Origin: Anodontia alba
Taxonomy: Eukaryota > Mollusca > Bivalvia > Lucinida > Lucinidae
DNA length: 64,000 nt
NCBI GenBank assembly: GCA_964016985.1
Contig: OZ024826.1
Location: 7,489,855 to 7,553,854 of the forward strand
Reading direction: 5' to 3'
Shown here in pieces: positions 20,341-31,525 of the stretch; within the stretch, counting starts at the first letter, position 1; the number at the start of each line of letters is the position of its first letter. A model generated the notes under the pieces. That model made no database searches. It was not told the DNA's origin and saw only the letters and a program-made list of their open reading frames with translations. Position numbers and translations under genes: made by a program.

Positions 20341-20590
20341 TACCGTAATAACCTTAAGTATTGGGATAGGCAGGCCGAAAGAAACAGTATCAACCCAGAT
20401 CAGACGCCGTAGGGATAGACAGAAAACAGTATAGACCCAGATCAGACGCCGCAGAATGCGGCGTCTGATCTGGGTCTACACTGTTTGCCTCTCACCCAGC
20501 AGTGTTTAGAAACATTAACAGGTAGTAATATGGCCCTGTTCAAAGTTTAGGAAAGGTATTGAAAGGAGATCAGTTGTCCTTATATGTAAC
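20341..20590 (+). mobile_element. Family C MITE, copy C6
   Basis: 'TACCGTAATAACCTTAAGTA' start, a partial repeat of the left hairpin arm (AACAGTATCAACCCAGATCA), a full stem with GACGCCGCAGAATGCGGCGTC, and 'GAGATCAGTTGTCCTTATAT' right part. Confidence 0.8.
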
Positions 20591-20638
20591 GTAAAAGTGA
20601 TAATTTCATAGACTGTCACACAAAATAAATTCTATCTT

Positions 20639-20880
20639 GGCCAAATTGTTCAAAGCATCGTTAGCTTAACGAGCTCGTTAGTGGTCAAAATGTTAACTGA
20701 TCTAGTAAGTACAATACCTAATTCAAAGGTATTTTTGCTGACAAAATGTGAGTAGATTTTGCATTTGCAAAAGCTACCCACATTTTTTCAGCAAACATAT
20801 TAGCGTATATGCCGTATTTAATTATTAAAGTTTTAACTAAGTTAACTAACGACATCGTTAGTTTCGAACAACTGAGCCCT
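20639..20880. mobile_element. Family G MITE, copy G2 (divergent)
   Basis: 'CAAATTGTTCAAAGCATCG' and 'TTTCGAACAACTGAGCCC' ends. The central stem 'GTGAGTAGATTTTGCATTTG' has mismatches, so it is older than G1, G3 and G4. Confidence 0.8.
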
Positions 20881-21080
20881 GATCTTAGTTCAGTCAAATA
20901 ATGTATAAAAGATACACGCAAAATTGTTTGATGCCTAAATTCGTGTCTATTTTCCTTTGGTATACGTTCAGCAGATCATAGAGACTGCACAACGAAGAAG
21001 TCCTAGATTGGACTGAGCGGAAGATCTCTGGTTGTAAGTTATTCATATACGCAATCCGGCACATTTTCACATGTCATTAC

Positions 21081-21340
21081 TTAATGCTTAGCATGCTTCG
21101 TAAACATTTTAGCAGACGACATTATCAAATAGTTGGGTTTTTTTTTCTTTTTTTTTTCCAGAAAATGGACTTTGATATTTCATTCAAATTATCTCCGGGC
21201 TTTGACATATCATGCAAATGTCTCCAATGGAGACAATTGCATGAAATGCCAAAGTCCATTTTCTGATTAAAAATAAAAAGAGAAAAAAAATCTTTAAAAA
21301 TGACGTCAGCTGAATTTGCCCAGAGAGCGGTAAAGATTAA
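21081..21340. mobile_element. Family F MITE, copy F7
   Basis: TTAATGCTTAGCATGC to GGTAAAGATTAA. The left inner arm is duplicated (TTTGATATTTCATTCAAATT and TTTGACATATCATGCAAATG). Confidence 0.8.
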
Positions 21341-21479
21341 GAAGCAATGTACCATTTCATAGATTTTTGTCGTTTGGAAAGGATGAGAATAATGTCCCCT
21401 GAAAAACTCGCTGAAAATGAAGACAATAATCATTTCTTTCCTTAATCATATGGACCGTGCCAAACGATACTGGGTATTT

Positions 21480-21553
21480 GAACTTGAGCGAACAGTGTAG
21501 ACCAGATCGGACTGCGCATGCGCAGCCCGATCATGTTCTACACTGTTCGCGAT
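21480..21553. repeat. Family C hairpin with CGCATGCG centre
   Basis: 'GCGAACAGTGTAGACCAGAT' pairs with 'GATCATGTTCTACACTGTTC'; the centre GGACTGCGCATGCGCAGCCC borrows the K/L-type GCGCATGCGC word. No C terminal repeats flank it. Confidence 0.7.
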
Positions 21554-21700
21554 ATGTATTCTTAGTGGATGGTATCGCGCAATGAACACACTTATCGGAC
21601 TGTACATGCTGATTTGAGTCTGCACATTTCATGTACTGATCGTATTTTTCATTTACATTGATGCAATCTATTAATTTTACTGGAGCAAACCCCACGCAGC

Positions 21701-21919
21701 TTAACTTTTACCACTCTTTGTGCCAATTTAGCAGACGAAATCTGGTCATATTTTTCTCATATTTTTCCCCAGAAAACAGGATTTGACATCTCATGCAAAT
21801 CGTCTCCATTGGAGATAATTTGCATGAAATTTCAAATCCCCTGTTTTCTGGGAAAAAAATAAAAGTTTGTTTTCAAAATGTCGTCTACTGAAAATTTTAC
21901 CCAGAGTGCTAAGCATTAA
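21701..21919. mobile_element. Family F MITE, copy F8 (complete)
   Basis: TTAA at both borders; inner stem 'CATGCAAATCGTCTCC' / 'GGAGATAATTTGCATG'; GTCGTCTACTGAAAATTTTA right arm. Confidence 0.92.
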
Positions 21920-22109
21920 TACGCATAGGTTGGTACATGTACATGTCTTTGATGCACGAATGCACATTATCAGGATATTCCATGATGTTCCTGGAAGAAA
22001 TACGAAGAAATGCGAAGTCGCTGACCAAAATCTGTGGAAGCTTGCTCAATTCTATTTTCTTTGTATGAGTAAACGGTCTCTTGGGTGTCGTTTTCCATGT
22101 CGTTGTATG

Positions 22110-22323
22110 TTAATGCTTAGCATTCCGGGTATATTTTCAGCCTATGATATACTGAAATATTATTCTTATTTTTCCAGAAAACAGGATTTGACATTCATGC
22201 AAATTGTCTCCACTGGAGACAATTTGCATGACATGTCTAATCCTGTTTTCTGGGAAAATAGAACAAAAAAAAATATCATCAATATGTCGTCTGCTGAATT
22301 AGCCCAATTGTGGTGAAGGTTAA
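22110..22323. mobile_element. Family F MITE, copy F9 (complete)
   Basis: TTAA at both borders; 'CATGCAAATTGTCTCCACTG' with 'GGAGACAATTTGCATGACAT' is a perfect inner stem. Confidence 0.92.
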
Positions 22324-22441
22324 CGCAGATAAATAAAATGCGTGACAACTGTAAGCAGCAAGGCTTTTACAATTAGATCAGAAACTGTCTTATTATAAGG
22401 ATGTAATATTTTGAAACGTGTCATTTAAATCTTTATAAATC

Positions 22442-22785
22442 TTAAAGTTCTAATTACAACTGCAGCAGACGACATTTTACTTTACTTTATTTTTATTGTT
22501 AATTTCATTTATCTATTTATTTTTACTTATATTTGTTTTTATTTTTCAGGGAAAATGAGGCTTGACATTTCATGTAAACCATCTGCCTAGCAGACTATTC
22601 AATTGAAATGCCAGGTATTATCTTTTCTGAAAAAAAAAAAATAAAAAAAATAAAAATCGGAATGTCATCTGTTACAGTTTTGCTTAGCAAACGATTCTCC
22701 TGAAATCTTATTATCTCTGAAAAAAACAAAATAAAATAAAACTCAAAATGTCGGCTGTCTGCGACATTTTTGCTTAGCGAGTTAA
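22442..22785. mobile_element. Family F' MITE, copy F10, right end duplicated
   Basis: Left arm 'AACTGCAGCAGACGACATTT'. The right arm occurs twice ('GGAATGTCATCTGTTACAGT' and 'CAAAATGTCGGCTGTCTGCG'), each with TTTTGCTTAGC, suggesting a partial tandem duplication. TTAA at the outer ends. Confidence 0.75.
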
Positions 22786-22918
22786 GGATAGAACAAAGTG
22801 GCTTTGGATTTAAAAACAAAACAAAAGCCGCGTTAAACATGGAAATCAATACGCAAGTATCATGCTGTACAAACAAGATAATATTGATTATAAGCATTTG
22901 TTGGCGTGTTGATAACCC

Positions 22919-23109
22919 TTAAACCCTCAAGCAAAATTTGAAGCAGACAAAATTCCAATTTTTTTTTTAAGAGAAAATAAGTCTTGATATTTCATGTGGA
23001 TCGTCTGCTTGGCAAACGATTAACATGAAATGTCAAGACTCATTTTCTTTGAACTATAAAAAGAAATATTTTAAAACGTCGTCTGCTGTAGTTGTGATTG
23101 GCGCTTTAA
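22919..23109. mobile_element. Family F' MITE, copy F11
   Basis: TTAAACCCTCAAGC to GGCGCTTTAA; the inner stem 'TCATGTGGATCGTCTGC' / 'GCAAACGATTAACATGAAAT' is well kept. Confidence 0.85.
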
Positions 23110-23310
23110 GGATTAATCAAGGTATTTTCAAAAGTGCGGATATGTCATTGAGGCTCTTAGAAAAGGTACTCTATCAATTTTGCGAATACTGTAAACCAGC
23201 TCTCCTCCTACTCATTCTCCGATCAGGGTCTGCCTTTCGCTGTTTACATTCTACAAAATCCATATACCAGGTATCAAAACTATTATAATCAGACTACTAT
23301 AAGAATATTA

Positions 23311-23316
<6 letters not shown>

Positions 23317-23345
<29 letters not shown>
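23317..23345. repeat. Poly-T tract
   Basis: About 29 T. Confidence 0.95.
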
Positions 23346-23627
23346 GTAATAGGTCAAACAAATCTGGTGGTCTAAGGTTCATTATGAGGCAAATAAAGTA
23401 AAAACAAAACCGAGGTCCTACTGATAATCATTGAAATTGCATGCAAACACTTAGCACAGACCCCTTTTTTGAGGCTTCACCGATTGTAATGAATCTGATT
23501 TAATTTGAAACAACATGAAACAATCGGAGTTTGAAGAAATTGTCAGCCAAGTATTTTATTGTCAGACGTTAAAGTGATGAAGATTTTTAGTTACGTTATA
23601 ATCACGTGATGCAGAATACCTAATACA

Positions 23628-23860
23628 TATGAGCCGCAATGTGAGAAAACGTACTTCCTGACATGTGCGCCCGACGAAGACTCAAATCAGCCTGCGCAGT
23701 CTGATTACAGTCCTTGTTGTCTGCATGAAGAAACGTTACATCCTTGGCTATGCAAAATGCGCCCAGTGAAGATTCTGATCAGCCTGGCTGATCTGAATCT
23801 TCGCTGGGCTCACATGTCCAAAGGTACATTTCTGACGTTGCGGTTTCTCTGTACCAGACT
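23628..23860. mobile_element. Family L palindromic element, copy L1
   Basis: 'GAGCCGCAATGTGAGAAAAC' and 'GTACATTTCTGACGTTGCGG' ends, 'GCGCCCGACGAAGACTC' with 'GAATCTTCGCTGGGCTCACA' arms, 'AATCAGCCTGCGCAGTCTGA' core. No frame. Confidence 0.7.
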
Positions 23861-23918
23861 GCAGAAACAAGCCTTCAACTTGCAGTATCAGATTGAATGT
23901 TAACGGTTGCTAAGGTAT

Positions 23919-24570
23919 ACCGTATACCCTTAGTATTCGGACAGACAGGCCTAAACAAACAGTGTAGACACGGATCAGACCTTTGGATCTTGTTTCACAA
24001 TCAATCCTTACATCACGAAAATATACCTATATAATTTTGACCCCTTAGACCCCACTTTTATACAGTAAAACTGGGGTTTACAGGGGTATACATTATTGTT
24101 CTTATTTCTTCTCAAAAACATACCCACAAAAACATAGATTGTGGATACTCGTTAGAATTGACTCGGCGAGGTGGTTCTATCGAGAACCCACAATTTATGT
24201 TTTAGTAGAAATATGAAAAATATCAGAACTTTTGTCTGAAAACTTTCAGTTTTTTTGTGGTGAAATTTTCAATACATTTGAATAGGAGTATTTTCGTAAT
24301 GGAGTTCGGGTTTACCTTCAATTAAGGTCCGAAATTTGTATATACAAAATGAAGCATTTAAAGTCAAATAAAATTAATAGTTTTATGCAAGTATTGTGGA
24401 CGTTGTCGATATTAGACCTTAATTTGAGAAAGAATTTTAAAATGGGCTCTGATCCGGATATACACTCATCCAACAATTGCAGATACGTTGCCAAGTAGTC
24501 AAATGGGTTTGTCCAATTTTATGACAGGTGTGGCGAAGAATTAAGGTGTCTGAATATTTAGGACAAAAAG
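23919..24570 (+). mobile_element. Family C MITE, copy C8, split by A7
   Basis: 'CGTATACCCTTAGTATTCGG' start and 'AACAGTGTAGACACGGATCA' left arm precede A7 (24011-24301). 'GAATTAAGGTGTCTGAATAT' near 24538 is the other C end. The sequence between A7 and that end is diverged. Confidence 0.6.
24011..24301 (+). mobile_element. Family A MITE, copy A7
   Basis: Complete but with 'CAAAAACATACCCACAAAAA', a short duplication before the main hairpin; arms have several mismatches, so an older copy. Confidence 0.93.
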
Positions 24571-24854
24571 ATTAGGGGTTAGAAGATGATTGTTACTGAT
24601 CCAAGGGAGGCAAAGCAGTTTTGTCAGAGTCAACCCCTCTGAAAGTGTGTCCATTTCCCTAATATTTACTGTTCTTTGTACATTTTAATCTTAGTTCAGT
24701 GCGACATAGGTCAATTAGTCCAATTCTTGCTTTTAAGTGTTCTTGTACCTATATTATAGTTCTTCTGTGCTCATTTTGCCGTGTTTATAGTTCTTTTACA
24801 GCTTATAACGTGTGGCTGAAAATTTATAGGTATATAGCAGAGTAAAAATAATAG

Positions 24855-25210
24855 TAAATGATAAAGGCTGCCTTTGGAAACATAGAACACACAAAAGAAC
24901 AAAAATCAGTACTCAGTTTTATTGAGTCTCTCCATAGGCAGCTTATAGGCTACAAGGCTGCATACGCCCAAACTCCACCCGCCCCGCACCCTCATCCCCC
25001 CGTCCCCGCCCACCCCTCACACCCCTACCCCCTAACACCGGACCGGCGTAGGCGGTATTTGATTTTCAAAGTAACCACAATGGCTCAATGACCCTAAAGG
25101 AAATAAAAATATAATCTGCACCATGGTAGGTACGGGGAGTCTTTTTATGGCCGCCACACCACACTCAACACCAGATGCAGTGATGTAAAAAAGAATCTAA
25201 AAGATTGCTT
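24855..25210 (+). repeat. Family D repeat, copy 3 (full monomer plus next start)
   Basis: 'GGCTGCCTTTGGAAACATAG', a C-rich variable stretch at 24973-25035, 'GGCGGTATTTGATTTTCAAA', 'AACCACAATGGCTCAATGAC', 'TATAATCTGCACCATGG', 'CACCAGATGCAGTGATGTAA', then AAAAGATTGC, the first bases of another monomer. Confidence 0.7.
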
Positions 25211-25576
25211 GTACTTTGTGCAGTATCGGACTGAAACATAGCAGAATAAAGGTTGTGTTCTGTGGCAAAGGAGCATGAATCTGACTGTCCCAATTTCTAT
25301 ATAAAATAAAGTATTTTTTTAATGTTTGATCAATGTTTTTACCTATAATTTCTTCACCATATGGAATATCAAGATGAAAGTCCATACATACACACAAGAC
25401 CTAAAGCGTCATATTGTGGCCAAAGGCGAATAATCTAGCTATTCCATTTCTTGAGTTACTGGCCTTGATGTATCTGATAAGGGGATTTGGCTTATAGTTC
25501 CTTTACTATTTACAGTTATAGATATATAGCATAATAAAGGTCTATATTCAAGAGTTACGTTACAGATTGTAGCCAC

Positions 25577-25687
25577 TTAACTAGGTAAAATTTTCAACAG
25601 ACGACATTTTGAAATGTTTTTTTTTTTTTTCAAAATATCATCATCTTGTCGTCTGCTGAATTTGCCCATAGCACGGAAAGTGCTAAT
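25577..25687. mobile_element. Family F MITE, copy F12 (short)
   Basis: Arms 'TTCAACAGACGACATTTTGA' and 'TCTTGTCGTCTGCTGAATTT' flank a short T/A centre; the inner stem is missing. Confidence 0.7.
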
Positions 25688-25887
25688 TGTACATGCTCTT
25701 CAGTTAGCGATGTTTTATTGGAAAAGAGAAATGATAAATACAGATCTTGTGGGTTTTTTTCTATTTGTGAATTAACATTATATCTTTTTCCTCTTCCAGA
25801 TGAATAAAGTGATGTGGGCCAATCCGACATGATCATGCCACTGTCTTCAGAGACAACAACGCTTATGTTTGGTAAGTTTGTAGTTAT

Positions 25888-26166
25888 CATCACGAAAACA
25901 CGCCTATATAATTTTGACCCCCTTAAACCCCACTTTTATATAGTAAAACTGGGGTTTATAGGGGTATACATTATTATTCTTATTTCTGCTCAAAAACATA
26001 GATTGTGGGTACTCGTTAGAACTGCATCACCGAGGCGGTTCTAACGAGTACCCACAATCTATGTTTTGAGCAGAAATATGAAAATTATCAGAATTTTTCA
26101 TCTGAAAATTTTATGTTTTTGGTGGTAAAAATTTCAGTATATTTGAATAGGTATGTTTTCGTAATG
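25888..26166 (+). mobile_element. Family A MITE, copy A8
   Basis: Complete; main stem arms differ at a few positions (GAACTGCATCACCGAGGCGG). Confidence 0.95.
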
Positions 26167-26258
26167 CCCTTAGAACATATGTGACAATTGAAGATAAGAC
26201 GAGTCAGTGCAGTCTGGTTAGGATCTTCTTAGTTTATGGATATCTAATTGATTAGCCT

Positions 26259-26395
26259 TTAATGATCCAGACGACATCTATAATATTTTTACCAAGAATT
26301 TCATGTAGGTTCATAAAAAATATCAAGCCTTATTTTCTCTGAAAAATAAATTTAAAAACAATACTTCAAAATGTCTTTAGCGCTTTAAGGGTTAA
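26259..26395. mobile_element. Family F' MITE, copy F13 (degenerate)
   Basis: 'CCAGACGACATCTATAATAT', 'AATTTCATGTAGGTTCATAA', 'CAAGCCTTATTTTCTCTGAA', 'GCGCTTTAAGGGTTAA' end. Confidence 0.65.
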
Positions 26396-26619
26396 TCGTT
26401 AAGAATATATCCAGTAGATCAGGTGCGTTTACAACATACAGATACGTGGGTCAAGTTTTCGCTCAGATGGCAATGAGAGTACTAAAAGAGCTTTTAGGTA
26501 CATGTAGTCAGTGTACAATGATACTTAACCCGCTAATGTCTATAAAAGCATTGAAAGTGCTGATGGTGGCGGTTGCCTCACATTCTGTAGCCTCTAGAAC
26601 TGACTAGGATTTACGCTGA

Positions 26620-26645
26620 AATTAAAAAAAAAAAAAAAAAAAAAA
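26620..26645. repeat. Poly-A tract
   Basis: About 25 A, one of the few long A (rather than T) runs on this strand. Confidence 0.9.
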
Positions 26646-26760
26646 CATGCATAAACAGTCTATAAATTTATTTGTAAAATGTAATCTGAGCGGTAGACAG
26701 CCAGCCTTTTTTAACATTTTTCAATTTTTGTGACTTGGTATAGGCAGTTCCAAGGCGGTT

Positions 26761-26862
26761 CCCAGCTAGCATTCTACATACATCTAAAGCGGGCCGTTAT
26801 CGGCCCGTCAGCTAACCCGACGATAACGGCCCGCTAAAAATTTATGTAGAATGCTTACTGGG
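26761..26862. mobile_element. Family B MITE, copy B5 (variant)
   Basis: CCCAGCTAGCATTCTACATA to TGTAGAATGCTTACTGGG with a GCGGGCCGTTATCGGCCC core. This core type is shared with B7, so B has at least two subfamilies. Confidence 0.9.
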
Positions 26863-26867
26863 AAATC

Positions 26868-27010
26868 CTCTGTTGCAGTTCTTTGTTTTTGCGTCTCTAT
26901 TTTCATATGAGGCATTTGTTCTGTCCTTATTTGTTCCTCATCTCTCCTTCTTTTGGTGGTTTGGTCGGATTGTGCTTCGTGACTGTGGCTTTTCCTGGGT
27001 ATCATCATTT
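26868..27010 (-). repeat. Family P repeat
   Basis: Minus-strand frame 'PRKSHSHEAQSDQTTKRRRD' resembles 'RKSHNHRTPTND' in the plus-strand copy at 60478 and 'PKNSYNHRPWSANDN' at 54440-54638. 'GTGCTTCGTGACTGTGGCTT' is the nucleotide signature. Confidence 0.5.
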
Positions 27011-27430
27011 ATATTTGATACAGATAACACTTAAATGAAATTTACCGGGTCGCTTCTGGTGGAAAAGGACCTTTTCGGTTCTTTTAGGGCCATGGTTCGG
27101 GTTACACATTTTACCCCAAACTTTAGATTTGGTGCGTTTTACAGTAGTATTCATATTCGTCCGCCGATGTCGTACTCAATATGGTTAAAACTTATTTTTT
27201 CAAAGTTCGAAATTTTCTTTGATTTTGTTTATTTATTCGCTATTTATAAGCACCAGAGCGTATAAGGCTTATATGTTTGAATTCAGAATAAAGCGTTACC
27301 AGTGTCAGTTGGGAACTATTCATAAGGTAGTTATTACTTTGATAGTAATAGGAACACGGACTGTTGAAATGTGGTATATTAAATTTGGTGGCGGTTTAGC
27401 AGCCGCTCCTAAAAAGGACCTAAGCAAACA
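27011..27430. other. No feature seen
   Basis: Short overlapping frames on the plus strand without recognised domains or family matches. 'AGCAAACAGAGCAGATCTTG' just after 27423 is a remnant of a C hairpin. Confidence 0.35.
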
Positions 27431-27521
27431 GAGCAGATCTTGATACGACCGGGGTCTAACTGTTTGCATTGAGCATAAGACTTTTGTCAAAATATAAACA
27501 GAAAAAATAACCCAGCTCCCT

Positions 27522-27665
27522 TTAACGCTTTGTATACCGGGTAATAACTTCAAACCATATTTTGAATTATTTTCCAGATTTTTTTCCAGAAAATAGGTTT
27601 CGACCTTTCATGCAAATTGAGTCCAAAGAGAAAATTTGCATGAAAGCTGAAAACATATTTTAGCA
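27522..27665. mobile_element. Family F MITE, copy F14 (degenerate)
   Basis: TTAACGCTTTGTATACC start, 'CCAGAAAATAGGTTTCGACC', inner stem 'TTTCATGCAAATTGAGTCC' / 'AGAAAATTTGCATGAAA'. Confidence 0.7.
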
Positions 27666-27779
27666 GAACAGGGAGTCTAATCAGGTTCTACACTGTTGCA
27701 TTAAACACAAGACATTGTTTTGTAAAAAAGGTAATAAAAAACATAAACCAAGCTCCCCATTGAACATAAAATGGAGTTG

Positions 27780-28043
27780 CATCACGAAAACACGCCTGTA
27801 TAATTTTGACCCCCTTAAACCCCACTTTTATATAGTAAAACTGGAGTTTACAGGGCTATATAAACTTTTTCTTATTTCGTTGAAAAACATAGATTGTGGG
27901 TACTCGATGAGGCGGTTCTAACGAGTACCCACAATCTATGTTTTGAGCAGGAATATGAAAAATATCAGATTTTTTTATTTGAAAATTTTCCCTTTTTTGG
28001 TTGTAAAATTTTATTATATTTGAATAGGCGTGTTTTCGTAATG
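27780..28043 (+). mobile_element. Family A MITE, copy A9
   Basis: Complete ends; the left hairpin arm lacks about 15 bases (GTACTCGATGAGGCGG), shortening the stem. Confidence 0.94.
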
Positions 28044-28261
28044 GTATAAATCATAAGGCAAAGGAAGCCACTGGTCACTAATGGATTAAGTATATCAAAT
28101 TTCTATTCCGTTCTGTTCCGTACATGTTTGGCAGATCTAAACTGTTATTTTCATAGTTCAGTAACACATATAATTATTTCGTTAAAGCTCTTTATTCATG
28201 CAAGTAGGCAGAAAAATAAGACACTTGATGCAAATTTTCATTGATTTTGCCTGTGACGGAA

Positions 28262-28495
28262 ATACCTGATTTACCCTAAATGTTCGGACAGATAAACCTG
28301 AGCAAACTGTGTATAGCAGATGAGTGAGGCTTGAGCAAACAGTGTAGAATCGGATCAGACGCCGCAGAATGCGGCGTCGGATCAGATCTACACTGTTCGT
28401 TACTCATCCATCTCAACAGAAATTAGAATGGAATCGATCAACTGTTAGAAAAAGAGTGGTGTGGAAGGGATTCAAACACTTGGAGTAAATATGTA
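28262..28495 (+). mobile_element. Family C MITE, copy C9
   Basis: 'CTGATTTACCCTAAATGTTC' start, hairpin 'AACAGTGTAGAATCGGATCA' with GACGCCGCAGAATGCGGCGTC, 'CACTTGGAGTAAATATG' end. A partial extra left arm precedes the stem. Confidence 0.8.
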
Positions 28496-29049
28496 ATATT
28501 TGCCCATTTTATGTGTATAGTGGGAAAACATCCCTTATAACATTAGAATAACAGCGAAGGCCCAGCTCAGGGCAGCTCTGTTCGTAGCTACATTTTACAG
28601 TACCCAAATGTTGTATGTAAGTGTTTGCATTGAAGATTCTGATCTGAGTGCGAATTTGCAGGCAGATCTGGGCCTCTGTCGTCAGCATACGACACAAGGG
28701 CATTTTCTTGTCGTGAGTTGTCTGTGTTAAGAGTGAATTTTGAGAAGATTTGTCAGTAAATATATACGACCTCTCAATAGCGTCGCACAACTTTTAATGT
28801 AAGCAACATTGGTTCGATGTTTCAGTCTTGACCTGATTTATGCAGCCAATTTAAAATCAGGAGAATTGTCATGTTATGGTAGGCCAAGGATACTTCACAA
28901 TTAAAAATAAATAGACAGTGCAAGTAATTTGTATGTTGTATTCTCTGGGAGTTGAACCAGTCACGAGTAATAAATTGAAAATAGGTCATGCTGCTCGTAG
29001 AAGTCAGACTCTACCTTTCTAGAGGGTGCATACAAAACTTGTTTTCCTC

Positions 29050-29086
29050 TTTTTTTTTTTTTTTTTTTTTTTCTTTTTTTTTTTTA
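29050..29086. repeat. Poly-T tract with one C
   Basis: Two T runs separated by a single C. Confidence 0.9.
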
Positions 29087-29337
29087 AATCTGGGCAGCAC
29101 CTAGACAAAACAAATCTTCGTGCCATCGTGAAAAGCGTAAGCCTCCTTTGACCTGCATATCATTGCAATTCAGCCAATGTCAATGTTGCTCAGATTCGTT
29201 AAGAGGCAATGTGTTCTATTGGATTGCAGACAATTATCGCAGTTGTAAGAAAAATGAGAAAACCTCAATATTGAACAGGTGACAGGACGTGAAAGTTTAT
29301 TGTGATTGAAAAACAAAACGTTTTTAATTAAAATCTA

Positions 29338-29775
29338 TCAATGCTGACCTTGGAAACAAAGAACACAACAAAAAAAGAATGAAGCGCGGAGTCTCTGTTA
29401 CACTGACAGTCTTCATATGTAGCAATGTAGTTTGCACTGCTGCTCATTACGAAAACATGCCTATTTAAATATATTGAAAATTTTACCACCAAAAAAAATT
29501 AAAATTTTCAGATAAAATTTCTTATATTTTTCGTATTTCTGCTCAAAACATAGATCGTGGGTACTCGTTAGAACCGCCTCGCCAGTTTGTGTGTATAAAA
29601 GTGGGGTTTAAGGGGGTCAACATTATATAGGCATGTTTTCGTGATGTTACACACCCTAGCATAAGCCTTAGTGGAACTTGATTTTCCAAGATGCCGGAAT
29701 CGGCTCAATGTTCCCAGGGAAAGTAAAAATGAAAATTGCACTATGATGAAGTAAAAACCATATATCAAAGTATAT
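29338..29775 (+). repeat. Family D repeat, copy 4, split by A10
   Basis: 'TGACCTTGGAAACAAAGAAC' to 'GTAGTTTGCACTGCTGCT', then A10, then 'TTACACACCCTAGCATAAGC', 'GGCTCAATGTTCCCAGGG', 'TGCACTATGATGAAGTAAAA'. Joining the flanks restores the CTGCTTACGCCC context seen in D2. Confidence 0.75.
29445..29646 (-). mobile_element. Family A MITE, copy A10 (internal deletion)
   Basis: Ends intact, but one hairpin arm and the adjoining half of the GGGG stem are deleted (CCGCCTCG joins CAGTTTGTGTG). Confidence 0.92.
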
Positions 29776-29967
29776 TTAGTTTGACAACACTTGTATATGA
29801 GTTTTAGGGACACCCTTCTGATGAACATTGGATTTTTTTTTTACGTTTTATTAATAGTTACGATCTTTCAAGGGAAATTTGCAATATTTATCAAATATTT
29901 AGGTAAATTGCAAATTGGAATACGAGGAGGATATTTCTATAACAAAAATCGAAATAAGCTCTGTTGA

Positions 29968-30249
29968 CATTACGAAAACAAGTCTATTCAAATATACTGA
30001 AAATTTTACCACCAAAAAAAAAATGAAATTTTTTGGATAAAAATTCTGATATTTTTCATATTTCTGCCCAAAACATGGATTTTGGGTATTCGTTAGAACC
30101 GCCTCGACGAGGCGGTTTTAACGAGTACCCACAATCTATGTTTTTGAGCAGAAATAAGAAAAATAATGTATACCCCTGTAAACCCCAGTTTTACTATATA
30201 AAAGTGGGGTTTAAGGGGATCAAAATTATATAGGCATGTTTTCGTGATG
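29968..30249 (-). mobile_element. Family A MITE, copy A11
   Basis: Complete; loop CCTCGACGAGG; flanked by A on both sides. Confidence 0.95.
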
Positions 30250-30519
30250 AGTATGTTTGTCGAGAGGGTTTGGACACTGTTAACAGGAGGAGAAAACTGC
30301 AGAACATTTATTAGAAATGCACCCAACATTCCATATTCGTTCCTTCACAAACATCAAACTAAAACAAGATACCTTTTTGAAAATATTACGAAGAAATTCA
30401 ATAATCTACTCTTCAGCACGTAATTAAGCGAGACAATTGAGTATCGGAAGACAGTTTATCAAGGCTGAGCACCTTTGGTCGCCTGGCAACTGATTACAAG
30501 TTGCTTTTATCATAACCTT

Positions 30520-30738
30520 TTAACTCTTTGCATGCTGGGTAATTTTACATGCTTTTTTGTCGTCTGTGGAATTTTTTTAATTAACGTTCTCAAAACAAAT
30601 CTATTACGAATACCATCAGTGTCAAACACTTTGGATCCAGATCAGGCCCGACGTTTTGTCAGGCCTGATCTTGATCCAAACTGTTTGCAAAGGTTATTAG
30701 CATACGACAAAAGTCTCCACTAGCAAGGAAAGAGTTAA
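30520..30738. mobile_element. F-ended MITE with C-type hairpin core (F15)
   Basis: Termini TTAACTCTTTGCATGCTGG and GCAAGGAAAGAGTTAA; 'TTTTGTCGTCTGTGG' arm. The core is not the F stem but 'CACTTTGGATCCAGATCAGG' with 'CCTGATCTTGATCCAAACTG'. A chimaera of F ends and C hairpin. Confidence 0.8.
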
Positions 30739-31102
30739 TGGGAACTTGAGTTGATTATATACAGCTTTGTGCACGAATATGAAAACTGCAATGACATTTG
30801 TTCATTTGGCTGCTTCAGTTGTAAAGGAGTTTCAGTGCATATGCCAATAGCAAGGACCCGGATCAGGCCTAAAGTCTGATCTTTTCTGCTTGTCTTAATG
30901 AAAGCTTGATACTTTAGACTCTACTGGTAAATGGCGAATGCCTGGATCAGACTGCTGGAAGTTTTTTTTTTTTTTCTTTTTTTTTTCACGTTAAAGCCGC
31001 GCAATGTAACAAGGCGTCTTCGGGACATGAGCGAACAATAAACGCCCGGTGTTACCTGTATGTTCGTCCTGTCCCACCAGGCCTTTTCGGGCATAATATA
31101 TA

Positions 31103-31380
31103 CATTATGAAAACAAGCCTATTCAAATATACTGAACATTTTAACCACCAAAAACTGAAAATTTTCAGATAAAAGTTCGTATATTTCTCATATTTCTGGT
31201 CAAAACATAGATTGTGGGTACTCGTTAGAACCGCCTCGCCGAGGCGGTTCTAACGAGTACCCACAATATATGTTTTGAGCAGAAATAAGAAAAATAATGT
31301 ATACCCCTGTAAACCCCAGTTTTACTATATAAAAGTGGGGTTTAAGGGGGTCAAAATTATATGGGTATGTTTTCGTGATG
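31103..31380 (-). mobile_element. Family A MITE, copy A12
   Basis: Complete, with a main hairpin that is perfect except one base (CAATATATG), one of the youngest-looking copies. Inserted in an ATATAATATA-type AT-rich site. Confidence 0.95.
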
Positions 31381-31399
31381 TAATATATATTATCCCAAA

Positions 31400-31525
31400 A
31401 TTATGTAAGCGAAAAATGAAAGCTATGATCAGACTGTGCAAAGGCGCAGGCTGTTTTGGGCCCTCGCTGTCCGCCTATGCCCTTGACGCACATTTTCACC
31501 GGGCACGGCTCAATTGTGCATAAAG
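31400..31525. repeat. Family K palindrome, partial (K6)
   Basis: 'GCTATGATCAGACTGTGC', 'GCGCAGGCTGTTTTGGGCCC', 'TCGCTGTCCGCCTATGCCC', 'GGGCACGGCTCAATTGTG': the right half of K. Confidence 0.6.

Noticed and set aside
21867..22316. 149-codon plus-strand open frame
   Set aside because: It starts in F8 and ends in F9; both ends are MITE sequence and the middle has no recognisable protein.
24973..25040. Pro/His-rich stretch as a coding exon
   Set aside because: A C-rich variable segment inside repeat D3; other D copies lack it and the frame is not kept.
28935..29030. Possible tRNA-like head on the minus strand (GGTTCAACTCCCAG)
   Set aside because: A B-box-like word is present but there is no convincing A box at the right distance and no cloverleaf.
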